A stretch of 64,000 bases of DNA from Bacteroidota bacterium (GCA_018816945.1 JAHIVC010000009.1:1-64000); one strand, 5' to 3'; shown: positions 18,562-28,721, counted from the stretch's first letter. Notes: generated by a model from the letters alone, not told the origin. Translations and numbers: made by a program.

Positions 18562-19125
18562 TTAAATAATCAAATCACCTAAACTTCTTTTCGGGACATG
18601 ATGTACGCCATTTTTGTCTCGCCAGTACTTTATATCATCTGAATTTATTTGCTCAATTACTACCTTTTCTTTAGGGTATCCTAAGGCAATTATTAACACA
18701 ATTTCCAGATGTTCTGGAAGGTTTAGCATCGTGTGGAGCTCTGTTTTTTTTATGGAGCCAATAATACATCCACCTAGCCCCAATTCTACAGCACCCAATA
18801 AAATACTTTGACATGCAATTCCGGGATCATGTCCAAAATTATTCGTGAGGGTAGTATCTACTAATTGAATAATGTAAGCAGAGGGTCTTTCACCCATAAT
18901 TGGGCCATCCCAATCTTTTAAATACCCTGCCCAAGCTACATTTGGAAAGATAATTCCATTGGGGTTTTCATCGTTTGACAAGAAATATTTGAGTGGCTGT
19001 AAATTCTTGCCTGAAGGAGATAATCTGGCCAAATCAACCAAAGAAATCAAGGTTTCTTTCGAAATTGATTTTTCTTCATAAAACCTACGGTAACTTCGAT
19101 TTTTTTTGATTAAGTCTTTTAACAT
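18562..19125 (-). CDS. Nitroreductase family protein
   Basis: 187 residues with the nitroreductase signatures KNRSYRRFYEEKSISKETL (FMN phosphate-binding Arg-Ser-x-Arg), ARLSPSGKNLQPLKYF and the C-terminal LGGCIIGSIKK...IVLIIALGYPKE. Such proteins bind FMN and use NAD(P)H to reduce nitro compounds, quinones or enones. The physiological substrate is unknown. Single cytoplasmic gene. Confidence 0.88.
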   Translation of the reverse strand: MLKDLIKKNRSYRRFYEEKSISKETLISLVDLARLSPSGKNLQPLKYFLSNDENPNGIIFPNVAWAGYLKDWDGPIMGERPSAYIIQLVDTTLTNNFGHDPGIACQSILLGAVELGLGGCIIGSIKKTELHTMLNLPEHLEIVLIIALGYPKEKVVIEQINSDDIKYWRDKNGVHHVPKRSLGDLII

Positions 19126-19157
19126 TGGGTAAAAAGATTAAAATGATGATCATTTAA

Positions 19158-19260
19158 TCCGCCTTTGCGTTCGCTTCGGCGGACGAGAAGGCTGTGGTTT
19201 AATCCTCTTGGGCTAACCCAGAATAAGGACAAAGAGCTTGCTCTGGGGTTAATACCATTT
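19158..19260. repeat. Degenerate intergenic palindromic element
   Basis: GC-richer spacer. TCCGCC (19158-19163) pairs with GGCGGA (19178-19183). Further right is a GAGCTTGCTC palindrome, and GGGGTTAATACC follows it. The second half resembles 52505-52575 (AGAAGCTTGCTCCGG, then GGAGTTTAATA), so both may be copies of one family. No coding content. Confidence 0.45.
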
Positions 19261-19314
19261 ATTTTATTTAATCGATTTTTTCATTCAGAGAAAAATAATC
19301 TCATTCAAAAATAA

Positions 19315-21459
19315 TCACTCAACAATCGTCATCTCTTCAACCAAATGCCCTGCACCTGCAAACTTATCGATGATGAATAAGCAATACCGTATATCAACGG
19401 ATATGTTACGGCAAAATTCAGGATCATAATAAAAATCGCTCATGGTTCCTTCCCAAACCCTATCGAAATTCAGGCCCAATAAATGTCCGTCAGCATTTAA
19501 AATGGGGCTTCCTGAATTGCCACCGGAAGTATGGTTGGTAGCAATAAAACACACATGCATACTACCGTCTTTATCGGCATAAGGGCCGTAATCTTTATTC
19601 TTATACAACGATTTTAATTTAGCTTCAACCACGTAATCATAGATGTTCGGATCTTCTTTTTCCATGATCCCTGCCATGGTTGTGAAATGTTTATATGCCA
19701 CACCGTCAATTGGATCAAATGGTTTTACCTTTCCATAGCTGATCCGGAGAGTAGAGTTTGCATCAGGATAGAACCTTTTATTTGGCTGCATTTCCATTTG
19801 GGCAAGCATATACACCCTTTGTAATCGGGCCAGCTGATTTTCCAGTTTTGTAATTTCAGGCTTTAATTTTCCATCATCCAGTTTTGCCAAGTCTTCAGCA
19901 AGTTTGTAAGCAGGATCGTTTTTCAGTTTATCTAATTTACCAAATACGGCATTTTTTAAAAACTCAGACAACACGGATTCGGATGCAAAAATTGATTTTG
20001 CGAAAATATAGTCGGCATATTTCCCGATATTTCCTTTATACTTCGACTGAATGGTGCTAAAAAAATCAGGCAGAAACTCTTTATCACAACCTTGTTGATA
20101 CATGCCGATTATTTTTTCAAAAACCTCCCTGTCAATAGGTTGATGGTAATCTTTAAAAAATTTGACGACATCTTCCTGTTTTTTCGCCAAGGCTTTGTCA
20201 AATTTTGATTGTTCGTCGATTTCGATCAGGCTCTTAAAATCAGATACAAACTTAATGAGTTCCACACCATAAGCCGCTTCACTGATGTAAGTGGCGGCTT
20301 TTTTATAAGATTTAAGCCTTGCATAAATTCCCTCAAATTGGGGGATCAAATCGCCATATTCGGCCTTTAATTGAGGGCTCGAATTGGCCCATTTTATAAA
20401 TTCCTGCTCGTATGCTTGTTTTTTACCAACAACTTCATTGCGCACGATTCCCTTATTGGCCCCGATCCATTTTTTCCAGGCATTGGACACACCATACGAT
20501 TTCGATGCATATTTGATGCGCACCAATGGATCCTGTTCCACATATTTATTGAATATATTTAACCGTTGTGTACGAACATCAATGATGACAGGATTAACCA
20601 CGTTTGCGGTTAAATCCAACCCAAATGAAGGGATGTATTCATCGGTACGGCCGGGATATCCAAAAACAAAGGTAAAATCACCTACATCGGCACCTTTCAA
20701 TGAAATTGGAATGTGGTATTTTGGTTTGTAAGGCACGTTGTCTTTTGAATAATCGGCAGGCTTATTGTCTTTGCCCGCATAAATCCTGAAAATGGAAAAA
20801 TCTCCGGTATGGCGGGGCCACATCCAGTTGTCGGTATCTCCCCCAAATTTCCCGATATTTGAAGGAGGGGCACCAACCAATCGTACATCTTTATAGGTTT
20901 CGGTAAGAAACATGAAATATTGGTTTCCATAGTAAAAAGGCTTAATGCTTACTTCGTATCCGCTTTCCTTTTCCATTTTGGCGGTAATATCCTTAATATT
21001 TTTTTTGATGATGGAATCCCTGGCATCTTCAGTCATTGATTTTTCGACACCCTTTAAGACATCTATAGTTACTTCATCAATGCGGATTAAAAAACGGGCA
21101 AACATACCTGGGTTTGGCAGCTCTTCAGATTTGTTCATGGCCCAGAAACCATCAGTTAAATAATCATGTTCGAGGGTACTGTGTTGTTGAATCCTCGAAT
21201 ATCCGCAATGATGGTTTGTAATAAGCAATCCCTGATCGGATATGACCTCTGCAGAACATCCACCAATATGTACAATGGCATCTTTTAAACTCGAATGATT
21301 GATGTCGTAGATATCCTTAGCAGTTATGCGCATACCCAGATCTATCATTTCACGTTCATTTAGTTTTTGCAATAAGGAAGGTATCCACATACCTTCTTCA
21401 GCATTAAGGCTGGCAAAACTTAGAAAGGCAATAAATAAGGTTAAAAAGAGCTTTTTCAT
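19315..21459 (-). CDS. S46 family dipeptidyl-peptidase (DPP7/DPP11 type)
   Basis: 714 residues with signal peptide MKKLFLTLFIAFLSFASLNAEEG. The chymotrypsin-like catalytic His lies in TNHHCGY (81-87) and the Ser in GGNSGSP (S649). FGYPGRTDEYIPS and GLNFDRVWEGTMSD are typical S46 blocks. S46 enzymes sit in the periplasm and remove dipeptides from the N-terminus of oligopeptides; they are characteristic of Bacteroidota that feed on peptides. I cannot tell DPP7 (hydrophobic) from DPP11 (acidic) specificity by eye. Monocistronic. Confidence 0.93.
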   Translation of the reverse strand: MKKLFLTLFIAFLSFASLNAEEGMWIPSLLQKLNEREMIDLGMRITAKDIYDINHSSLKDAIVHIGGCSAEVISDQGLLITNHHCGYSRIQQHSTLEHDYLTDGFWAMNKSEELPNPGMFARFLIRIDEVTIDVLKGVEKSMTEDARDSIIKKNIKDITAKMEKESGYEVSIKPFYYGNQYFMFLTETYKDVRLVGAPPSNIGKFGGDTDNWMWPRHTGDFSIFRIYAGKDNKPADYSKDNVPYKPKYHIPISLKGADVGDFTFVFGYPGRTDEYIPSFGLDLTANVVNPVIIDVRTQRLNIFNKYVEQDPLVRIKYASKSYGVSNAWKKWIGANKGIVRNEVVGKKQAYEQEFIKWANSSPQLKAEYGDLIPQFEGIYARLKSYKKAATYISEAAYGVELIKFVSDFKSLIEIDEQSKFDKALAKKQEDVVKFFKDYHQPIDREVFEKIIGMYQQGCDKEFLPDFFSTIQSKYKGNIGKYADYIFAKSIFASESVLSEFLKNAVFGKLDKLKNDPAYKLAEDLAKLDDGKLKPEITKLENQLARLQRVYMLAQMEMQPNKRFYPDANSTLRISYGKVKPFDPIDGVAYKHFTTMAGIMEKEDPNIYDYVVEAKLKSLYKNKDYGPYADKDGSMHVCFIATNHTSGGNSGSPILNADGHLLGLNFDRVWEGTMSDFYYDPEFCRNISVDIRYCLFIIDKFAGAGHLVEEMTIVE

Positions 21460-21505
21460 GGGTTAAAATTTTAATTAATCAGATTTATATCTTGAGACTA
21501 AGAAA

Positions 21506-21883
21506 TTATTCGGTTGCAATACAAGAAATTTCAACCTGTACGTTTGCCGGCAAACTTTTTACTGCTACTGCTTCGCGTGCCGGTGGATTCTCTTTAAAAA
21601 ATGTTCCATAAACCTCGTTAATGTCGGCATAAAAAAACATGTCGGTCATAAAGATGGTACATTTAACCACATCGCTGTAATCAAGTCCTGCCTCTTTCAA
21701 AATCACTCCAATGTTTTCCATTATTTGCTGCGTTTGGGCCTTAATGCCTCCTTCAACCAGTTTACCACTTGCAGGGTCGATCCCTATTTGCCCCGAAACA
21801 TATAAAGTTCCGTTCGATAAGGTGGCTTGACTATAAGGAGCTAAAGGTTTTGGAGCATTAGAAACGTTTATTATTTTTTTCAC
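21506..21883 (-). CDS. ridA: RidA family enamine/imine deaminase
   Basis: 125 residues, the normal length. Family motifs are NAPKPLAPYSQATLSNGTLYVSGQIGIDP, the YSDVVKCTIFMTDM strand-helix, and NPPAREAVAVKSLPANVQVEISCIA with the substrate-binding Arg in PPAREAV. RidA hydrolyses reactive 2-aminoacrylate made by PLP enzymes, as a cytoplasmic trimer. A -7-like box (TAAATTTG, minus strand, 21904-21911) lies just upstream. Confidence 0.93.
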   Translation of the reverse strand: MKKIINVSNAPKPLAPYSQATLSNGTLYVSGQIGIDPASGKLVEGGIKAQTQQIMENIGVILKEAGLDYSDVVKCTIFMTDMFFYADINEVYGTFFKENPPAREAVAVKSLPANVQVEISCIATE

Positions 21884-21903
21884 CTTTTAAGTTTTTTGAT
21901 AAA

Positions 21904-21911
21904 CAAATTTA
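21904..21911 (-). promoter_or_regulatory. Candidate -7 element of ridA
   Basis: Minus-strand TAAATTTG matches TAnnTTTG, about 20 bp before the ridA ATG. No clear -33 box. Confidence 0.4.
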
Positions 21912-22131
21912 GGGTTTTTCTTTTCAATTCTTGTTGCTGTAACAGTTTTATCGTTGTAAGCATATCAAATTTGGATGAACAGCATATTCTTTATGATGTT
22001 TATATTTTAATATTTAATCCAAGTTAGAATAGGAGCGAGGTAATGATTCTAATATTTTAATCGCTATTTTTAATAAAAAAGGTTTTTAGCATTGAGAATC
22101 AAGATTCAATACGGCTATTTAAAGATGAATA

Positions 22132-24789
22132 TTAATAATTATCTCGGTGGTCTTTCTTTTTATCGAGTTTTAAATCTTGTAATACAGAAGCTTTAACATT
22201 AAGTGAAAAACTCCAACTTTTATAGTTCCCTAAAGGAATCCAATTAAAACTCATGTTCCAGCAGTGTAAATCACGGAGTATTCTCAAATCAATATAAGCA
22301 ATTTTTTTATTTTCAAAATCATAATCGGCCCTGTATTCCACTTTCCATTTAGGAGTTACACTCACATTTCCACTTATACCCAATGTTTGAACTATTTTTG
22401 ACTCCTTGTCTTTTTCAAAATTTTGATATTTGTTGGTATTGGAATAGTTAAAATTATAATTGATATTCAATTCCCAGGGAATGGTCCAATCAATATAATG
22501 TTCAGGATGGTCGTTAATATTTCTTAACTCAGCTTCAGATGCTGTTTTTGAAGTCCTTTCAGAAATTTCTCCTTCACCCTCTTTGGCCCCGTCTGCACCC
22601 GATCCTTTCATTTTAGATTTTAATTTTAAGGTCAATCCAAAGCGCCACGATGAATTTTCGGGTCGAAACAGTTTTTTATGAGCTTTCCATTCGAATGTGT
22701 TTATTGGTCTTCCTGCTGAATCTACTGCATAAAGGTTCCAGGAGCTTGCATAATTTAAATCAAGTTTATCAAACAATTTAGTATTTCCGCTCATCGAAAT
22801 TGGCGCCCATTTCAAGGAATCTGCAACAATATTATATGATGTACTGATATTAAAACTCCTTATCAGCACAATTTTTTTAGTACCGGTAATGGTGTCTTTT
22901 TTTGAACGTACTTTTATTTCAAGGTTATTGCCTATGCTAAAATTTATATTTCCCTGTTTTCTGCTCGGAGATGTACCAAAAAGATTTCTTTCATAATAAG
23001 AGTATTGAGTGCTGTCCGTATGGTCATTATTTTTATAATAATAATCATAATAACCATAACCGGGTTTACTAAAATCAGGCTGATAGCTAAAGCCAATAGA
23101 AGGTGTGACAACATGGCGAATGGCACGCAAGGCACTGGTTTTTTTGAAATCGACCTGTCCGTAAACCGTTGTTTGAATATTGGCAGAAACGCTATAATCA
23201 AATACATTGTAAAAACCGGGTACAGTATCTGATTTCAAATAGCTTGTATCTTGACCGTTGGTCAGTGTTTCAGTTACACGGTTTTTTTCTATCCTGCTAA
23301 AATAGTTTCTATTGTTAAACTGTGCGGTTGTATTAAAATTAAAAACTTTTAGAATTTTCAAATTACTACTGATGGGAATGGAGTGTTTTATTCCATTTTT
23401 TATTTGAGGAAACATTTCAGGTTTAAACAATAGGGAATCAGCAATGGAAACTTCGTTTTTTGCATTCATGCTATAGCTCATACTGATATTATCGTACCAT
23501 TTAAATTGCCCTGCTTTCCCTTTTTTCCTGAACGGATAAAATTGATTTACAGAAAAACTCATATCGGGTAAGGTCATAGTTACCATTTTATTCAGTGTAT
23601 TTTGGCTATGACTTGCTCTCATTGTAAGCGGGTATTTACCGGCTATTTTAGTTTGATACGAAATACTTGATTGAAATGTATTAGCTAGACGATCGGCTGT
23701 TGTTTGTGGGTTATATGAGTTGAATTTATTACTTACAATATTTACATTGGCCGAAAATGTGCTATTTGGACGTGCTTTGGCATCCTGACTGTGTGACCAT
23801 TTGATCGAAAAATCTTTACTTTTATTTTCATTATCTTCGCCTGTTATATTGATTGCATAACCAAGATCAAGAGAACCTCTGTATTTATATTTTTTAACGT
23901 AGTTCACAACAGGTTTGATGGCCCAGCTCCCCCTGGAATAAATATCCCCGGTAATCTTAAAATCAAGATAATCGTTTATGGCAAAATAGTATCCTCCATT
24001 TTCAAGAAAAAATCCACGATTGGCTGATTCACCATATCTTGGCATTAAAATACCCGATCGTTGTCCTGTTTTGTTCGGAAACATTCCAAAGGGTATGGCC
24101 AATGGCGTAGAAACGCCTTCTACTACAAGATAAGCCGGACCGGTAACTATCTTCTTTCCGGGAATAACTTTTGATTTATTGAAACGAAATTCAAAATGGG
24201 GATGCTCAATATTGGAACAAGTAGTAAACGAACCATGACTCACGTTTATTTCATTATTAGCCAGTTTCATAATTTCATTGCCGTGTAAAAATCCTTCTCC
24301 ATCTTCAGTAACAACATCTTTTATAAAACCTTTTTTGGTTCTATAATTATACTTCATGAATTTCGATTTATAGGCTTTTTCATCTTCGGTGAAAACCGGA
24401 TTCCCAACAAGCACTCCGGCAGAGTCTTTGACCCCTTCGGCAATCAATTCATTTGAATTAAATTCGATGCGGATATAATCCGCATCAATTTTAATTTTGT
24501 CGTAAACAATTTTTGCATCTTCATACATGTGAACCCTGGAAGTGTTCATCTCAAAACGGATGGAGTCTTTTGATTCGTATTCAACATTTGCACCCAAACC
24601 AAGGTTTGAAGTTCTGGAAATAATAGTATCGGCAAGATCACTTAGCTTTTGCACTAAAGTGCTATCCATACCATTTGTAATTTTTTTAACAATGGTATCT
24701 TGAGCATAGGATGAAACACCCATTAATAAGGCAAAAATCAGAGTTAAAAAAGCCTTCCAGTAGAAGCCTGTTAATAATTTGGCAAACAA
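22132..24789 (-). CDS. LptD-like outer-membrane LPS assembly protein
   Basis: 885 residues beginning at a TTG codon; no in-frame ATG lies between the candidate promoter (24860-24867) and the signal peptide (KAFLTLIFALLMGVSSYAQD). An OstA-like N-terminal domain follows (about 60-230: MYEDAKIVYDKIKIDADYIRIEFNSNELIAEGVKDSAG). Then come many alternating strands of a large beta barrel ending near the C-terminus (NMSFNWIPLGNYKSWSFSLNVKASVLQDLKLD). This is the Bacteroidota version of LptD, which inserts lipopolysaccharide into the outer leaflet. An LptA-like gene and an MCE gene lie nearby. Divergent from the amidase gene. Confidence 0.85.
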   Translation of the reverse strand: MFAKLLTGFYWKAFLTLIFALLMGVSSYAQDTIVKKITNGMDSTLVQKLSDLADTIISRTSNLGLGANVEYESKDSIRFEMNTSRVHMYEDAKIVYDKIKIDADYIRIEFNSNELIAEGVKDSAGVLVGNPVFTEDEKAYKSKFMKYNYRTKKGFIKDVVTEDGEGFLHGNEIMKLANNEINVSHGSFTTCSNIEHPHFEFRFNKSKVIPGKKIVTGPAYLVVEGVSTPLAIPFGMFPNKTGQRSGILMPRYGESANRGFFLENGGYYFAINDYLDFKITGDIYSRGSWAIKPVVNYVKKYKYRGSLDLGYAINITGEDNENKSKDFSIKWSHSQDAKARPNSTFSANVNIVSNKFNSYNPQTTADRLANTFQSSISYQTKIAGKYPLTMRASHSQNTLNKMVTMTLPDMSFSVNQFYPFRKKGKAGQFKWYDNISMSYSMNAKNEVSIADSLLFKPEMFPQIKNGIKHSIPISSNLKILKVFNFNTTAQFNNRNYFSRIEKNRVTETLTNGQDTSYLKSDTVPGFYNVFDYSVSANIQTTVYGQVDFKKTSALRAIRHVVTPSIGFSYQPDFSKPGYGYYDYYYKNNDHTDSTQYSYYERNLFGTSPSRKQGNINFSIGNNLEIKVRSKKDTITGTKKIVLIRSFNISTSYNIVADSLKWAPISMSGNTKLFDKLDLNYASSWNLYAVDSAGRPINTFEWKAHKKLFRPENSSWRFGLTLKLKSKMKGSGADGAKEGEGEISERTSKTASEAELRNINDHPEHYIDWTIPWELNINYNFNYSNTNKYQNFEKDKESKIVQTLGISGNVSVTPKWKVEYRADYDFENKKIAYIDLRILRDLHCWNMSFNWIPLGNYKSWSFSLNVKASVLQDLKLDKKKDHRDNY

Positions 24790-24859
24790 TTTATAAATAG
24801 TAATTATGTTTATATGTTATTTTTGTTTGAATGATGCAGCAAAGATTGTAAAAACTATG

Positions 24860-24867
24860 CAAATGTA
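24860..24867 (-). promoter_or_regulatory. Candidate -7 element of lptD-like gene
   Basis: Minus-strand TACATTTG matches TAnnTTTG in the divergent spacer between the lptD-like gene and the amidase gene. Confidence 0.45.
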
Positions 24868-24899
24868 CTTATCAAATCTATTAAAATAAAACCTAATAG

Positions 24900-26000
24900 A
24901 TGAAACGAATCATTTTTATTTTAATTATTAGCTTTTTAGTATTTTTTATAACAAAGGTATCACCGGCTCAAACGGGCCGTGCATTGAGAACTGTAGTAAT
25001 TGATGCAGGACATGGAGGACGGGATCCCGGGGCCATTGGAAAAAATTCACGTGAAAAAGATATAAATCTGGCTATCGCCCTTAAACTTGGGAAACTTATT
25101 GAGAATAATCTTCCGGAATTACGCGTGATCTATACTCGTAAAACGGATATTTTTATCCCGCTTCATCAGCGTTCAAAAATTGCAAATGATAATCAGGCAG
25201 ATTTTTTTATTTCAATTCATTGTAATTCTAATCCTTCATCAAAAATCTATGGGGCCGAAACTTATGTGATGGGCTTACATAAAAGCCAGGATAATTTGGA
25301 GGTCGCAAAGCTTGAAAATTCATCAATCTTGAAAGAAGAAAATTATTCTGACTATTATGAAGGCTTTAATCCAAATTCAGCTGAGGCATACATCATTTTT
25401 AGTTTATATCAGAATGCCTCTTTGGACCATAGCCTTGATTTAGCATCAAAGATTCAGGATCAATTTAAAGCTTTGGTTGGTGTTCGGGATAGGGGCGTTT
25501 TACAAGCAGGTTTTTTGGTCTTGTATCGAACCACTATGCCTGGGGTTTTAGTTGAAACTGGTTATATCAGCAATATCAGCGACGAAAAATATTTAATGTC
25601 CAAAAACGGGCAAAATTTTATTGCATCCGCTATTTATAGAGCATTAAAGGAGTATAAAAACGAACAGGGAATCCAATCGGCAAAATTAACTGATAACGCA
25701 AGTAAAAAGAAGATTGAAACCACTCAATCATTAGTAGGAGTGTTATTCAGGGTGCAAATTGTAACGTCAAGTACCAAAATAAATTTGAATTCAAAACGTT
25801 TTAATAATCTTAAAACCCTTTATGAATATCAGCATAATGGAATGTACAAATATTGCACTGGGGAAAGTAATAGTTTTAGTAAAATGGATAAGCTAAAAGT
25901 GGAAATGCAAAAAGAGGGATTTAAGGATGCTTTTGTGGTAGCTTTTAAGGACGAACTCAGAATTTCAGTTAGTGAAGCAAGAAAGCTTACCGAAAAATAA
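24900..26000 (+). CDS. N-acetylmuramoyl-L-alanine amidase (Amidase_3)
   Basis: 366 residues. After a signal peptide (MKRIIFILIISFLVFFITKVSPAQT) comes the zinc amidase domain: VVIDAGHGGRDPGAIG with the first zinc His, FFISIHCNSNP with a second, and PGVLVETGYISN with the catalytic Glu. The C-terminal third (about 275-366) is a SPOR-like module (VLFRVQIVTSSTKINLNSKRF, GMYKYCTGESNSFSKMDKLK). It would cleave the peptide stem from glycan in peptidoglycan during septum splitting, with the SPOR-like part guiding it to the septum. The mlaD-like gene follows in the same direction. Confidence 0.9.
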   Translation: MKRIIFILIISFLVFFITKVSPAQTGRALRTVVIDAGHGGRDPGAIGKNSREKDINLAIALKLGKLIENNLPELRVIYTRKTDIFIPLHQRSKIANDNQADFFISIHCNSNPSSKIYGAETYVMGLHKSQDNLEVAKLENSSILKEENYSDYYEGFNPNSAEAYIIFSLYQNASLDHSLDLASKIQDQFKALVGVRDRGVLQAGFLVLYRTTMPGVLVETGYISNISDEKYLMSKNGQNFIASAIYRALKEYKNEQGIQSAKLTDNASKKKIETTQSLVGVLFRVQIVTSSTKINLNSKRFNNLKTLYEYQHNGMYKYCTGESNSFSKMDKLKVEMQKEGFKDAFVVAFKDELRISVSEARKLTEK

Positions 26001-26001
26001 T

Positions 26002-26009
26002 TAACTTTG
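26002..26009 (+). promoter_or_regulatory. Candidate -7 element of mlaD-like gene
   Basis: TAACTTTG matches TAnnTTTG in the 32-bp spacer just after the amidase stop, 24 bp before the mlaD ATG. It suggests an additional promoter inside the amidase-mlaD pair. Confidence 0.4.
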
Positions 26010-26032
26010 CATAAAATAATTAGGTTGTGAAA

Positions 26033-26974
26033 ATGTCTCGCGAAATAAAAGTTGGTATATTATTCCTTGTTAGTTTAGCCTTCCTGATATGGGGTTATAA
26101 CTTTTTAAAAGGAAAAAATATATTTAAGAAGGAGCGCGTTTTTTATGCTGTTTACAATGAAATTGACGGATTAACCAAATCTAATATTATTTCGATTCAA
26201 GGATTAAAAGTAGGACAGGTAAATGATGTTTATTTTGATCAAAAACATATTGGGAAAATTATTGTTGAATTAGCCATTTCAACCGATTATCCCATTCCAA
26301 AAAATTCAATAGCCAGAATTTTTAGCTCCGGACTGATGGGATCGAAAGAAGTAACCATTATTATTGGTGATCAAAAGGAATTAGCCTTAAATGGGGATAC
26401 CCTTTTATCAGACATTGAAGGTTCATTAAAAGACGAAGTGAACCGTCAGGTTCAGCCATTGAAGAGAAAAGCAGAAGAATTAATGAGTTCCATTGATTCA
26501 ATGGTTACTATTTTTCAAACTATTTTTAACAGCAATGCCAGAAACGACCTCGCAAACAGTTTTGATAATATTAGTAAAACATTGCATAATCTTCAACATT
26601 CTTCATCGAAAATGGATACGCTTATTACCGATGAAGCTGATAGATTGTCTTTGATTATAGGCCATATTGAATCGATAAGTAAAAACTTGGATGAGAATGA
26701 AGGTAACATTACCAATATTCTTGCAAATTTCTCAAACATCAGTGATTCGTTGGCGAAGGCAGATGTTGTAGGTACTTTTAGTAGTGTCAATAAATCGATG
26801 GACGATTTACAACAGATTATGCAACGAATTAGTAACGGTGAAGGGACGGTTGGAAAACTTTTGCAGAATGACTCACTATATTTTCATCTTGAAAAATCAG
26901 CCTCCGATTTAAATCGTTTACTTGAAGACATTAAACTTAATCCTAAACGCTATGTTAAGATTTCGATTTTTTAA
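26033..26974 (+). CDS. MlaD-like MCE domain protein
   Basis: 313 residues from the ATG at 26033 (a GTG two codons upstream is possible). One N-terminal TM helix (about 8-25, VGILFLVSLAFLIWGYNFL) is followed by an MCE domain (about 35-115: YNEIDGLTKSNIISIQGLKVGQVNDVYF, GLMGSKEVTIIIG). The long C-terminal helical region has repeated heptads (about 130-300). MCE proteins form hexameric rings that carry lipids between the inner and outer membranes. The partner ATPase and permease (MlaF/MlaE) are not in this window. The gene's last 4 bp overlap the convergent OstA-like gene. Confidence 0.88.
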   Translation: MSREIKVGILFLVSLAFLIWGYNFLKGKNIFKKERVFYAVYNEIDGLTKSNIISIQGLKVGQVNDVYFDQKHIGKIIVELAISTDYPIPKNSIARIFSSGLMGSKEVTIIIGDQKELALNGDTLLSDIEGSLKDEVNRQVQPLKRKAEELMSSIDSMVTIFQTIFNSNARNDLANSFDNISKTLHNLQHSSSKMDTLITDEADRLSLIIGHIESISKNLDENEGNITNILANFSNISDSLAKADVVGTFSSVNKSMDDLQQIMQRISNGEGTVGKLLQNDSLYFHLEKSASDLNRLLEDIKLNPKRYVKISIF

Positions 26975-28494
26975 TCTTTCCTAAAAATATCGTTTTTGTT
27001 AAGTGGCCTTTTTGTGATCAACCACATAAATCCTTTCAGCTTTCTATCTTCTCCAACAAGTCCTGTTTCTGTAAAAAGGGTCATTTTAGGTTGCTCCACA
27101 TAAAGTATTGACTGGGGCTTTTTATCTTTAATAAGTATAACCATGTTGTTTGCTATAGCTTTATTGATTCCTATTAAACTCTGGGTTTCCTCCTCCCGAA
27201 CATAATATATCGTCTCTGAATTCCCATCGACATTAATTCTCACCAATTCATTTTGACTGAAATACCCGATAACATTTCTCCCTTTAATTTGATTAAATTG
27301 AGTGGTGTCTTTTTCTTGGGAGTTAATAAACGCATTGTTGAATAAAACCAAAGAATCAAGTTCCTGATTTGTGATAAAGATTTTGATAGAATCACTTGTT
27401 AGCTGGTTTTCGTCCGACCATAAAACAGGGTTTATCATCATATTAATAACGGAATCATTTACTTCATATATTAAAGAATCACAGGCGCCCTGTAAAGTCT
27501 TTCTAAAAAACTTAACCCCACGGAAAGCATATAGTCTTTCGGCGGCATTTGTGGTATCAAATTTTAAGCGAAGTGTATCGGAATGAAGAAAAAGTGAATC
27601 ATTCCCATCAACAATAATAGCGAGAGCACTATCTGTTGCATAAGCAAATCCATTTTCCTTAAAATATTCAATAAAATCACCCTGAATTACAACATCTTTT
27701 TCTTCATCAACAAGCACAGCATTTTTAAATACTTGTCCAAACCCGGATGCTTTCTCATAATAAATGGAATCGCCGGTTAAAAGATGTTGTTTGTGCTTAA
27801 CCATTGCTTCCCTTTTAAGGCCGGTAATACCATTTTTTGTGTCGGAGGAACCCCGGTAAGCAAACATGTAATCATCCTTTCCGGTTAGTGTTGTCGGCCC
27901 CAGAAAATATACAATTTCGGTCTCGGAATTATAACGCATTGTATCGGCCTTAATGACATAATCGGGAGTTGTAACCACTACACTATCCCTGAAAAGGAAC
28001 TCGTCCAGATCAGTATAATAAAAACCCAGCCTGCTCACCATTACATTCCTATCATCAACAATTTTCCCGTGTTGGTTATAGTAGGCAGTCTTTGTATATC
28101 GGTTATAGGTTGCATAATTGGTGTATAGCGTAGCCCGATTGTCAATCAAAACAACATTATCGAAAACCTCTCCAATTTTTGTTTCTCCATTGTAGTAAAT
28201 TTTATCACCAAAAAGCTCAACTGAATCCCCCATTAGCATGTGCACATTTCCATAACCGTCAAAAGTGTTTAATTCCAGGTCCAGGACGGCACTATCACAA
28301 TAAAGCGTGCTTGTATCCTGATACATCACTACATTGCCAATTAATATATTAATCGTTTTTCCATCAATATTTCTGCCAAGCATTCTGTCTTCCTTATGCC
28401 TGATTCTTGTTTTTTGAGCTAATATTCCGTTGGAAATAAGCAATAAAGAGAGGACAAAAAGTCTTAAAATTAATATCTGATTATGATGCCTCAT
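26971..28494 (-). CDS. OstA/LptA-like periplasmic protein
   Basis: 507 residues with signal peptide (LRLFVLSLLLISNGILAQK). It is made of repeated OstA-type beta-jellyroll strands, e.g. LIGNVVMYQDTSTLYCDSAVLDLELNTFDGYGNV and TLYTNYATYNRYTKTAYYNQHGKIVDD. These are the features of the Bacteroidota OstA-like family (PF13100), proposed to carry LPS across the periplasm to LptD. It is much longer than proteobacterial LptA. Its last codons overlap the convergent mlaD-like gene by 4 bp. Confidence 0.85.
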   Translation of the reverse strand: MRHHNQILILRLFVLSLLLISNGILAQKTRIRHKEDRMLGRNIDGKTINILIGNVVMYQDTSTLYCDSAVLDLELNTFDGYGNVHMLMGDSVELFGDKIYYNGETKIGEVFDNVVLIDNRATLYTNYATYNRYTKTAYYNQHGKIVDDRNVMVSRLGFYYTDLDEFLFRDSVVVTTPDYVIKADTMRYNSETEIVYFLGPTTLTGKDDYMFAYRGSSDTKNGITGLKREAMVKHKQHLLTGDSIYYEKASGFGQVFKNAVLVDEEKDVVIQGDFIEYFKENGFAYATDSALAIIVDGNDSLFLHSDTLRLKFDTTNAAERLYAFRGVKFFRKTLQGACDSLIYEVNDSVINMMINPVLWSDENQLTSDSIKIFITNQELDSLVLFNNAFINSQEKDTTQFNQIKGRNVIGYFSQNELVRINVDGNSETIYYVREEETQSLIGINKAIANNMVILIKDKKPQSILYVEQPKMTLFTETGLVGEDRKLKGFMWLITKRPLNKNDIFRKD

Positions 28495-28721
28495 ATTAAT
28501 GTGTTTTTACTGATTACAAATGTACTTAATTTTATTCGCCCTTCTTCAATTCAAATTCTAATCGATAAAAATCACAATCCCGTGTAATAAAATTACCTGA
28601 ATTTCAATCGGGTGATTAGAAGCAACTATTAAAATCACAGATCAAATAAATATTGTAATTTCTCCTCTGAAAAAAACCGAATTATTGCAAGTAATCACCT
28701 CTTCAGTTCTGATATTATCCG

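Noticed and set aside
20384-20731. 115-codon plus-strand frame inside the S46 peptidase gene
   Set aside because: Antisense shadow; no promoter or recognisable domain.
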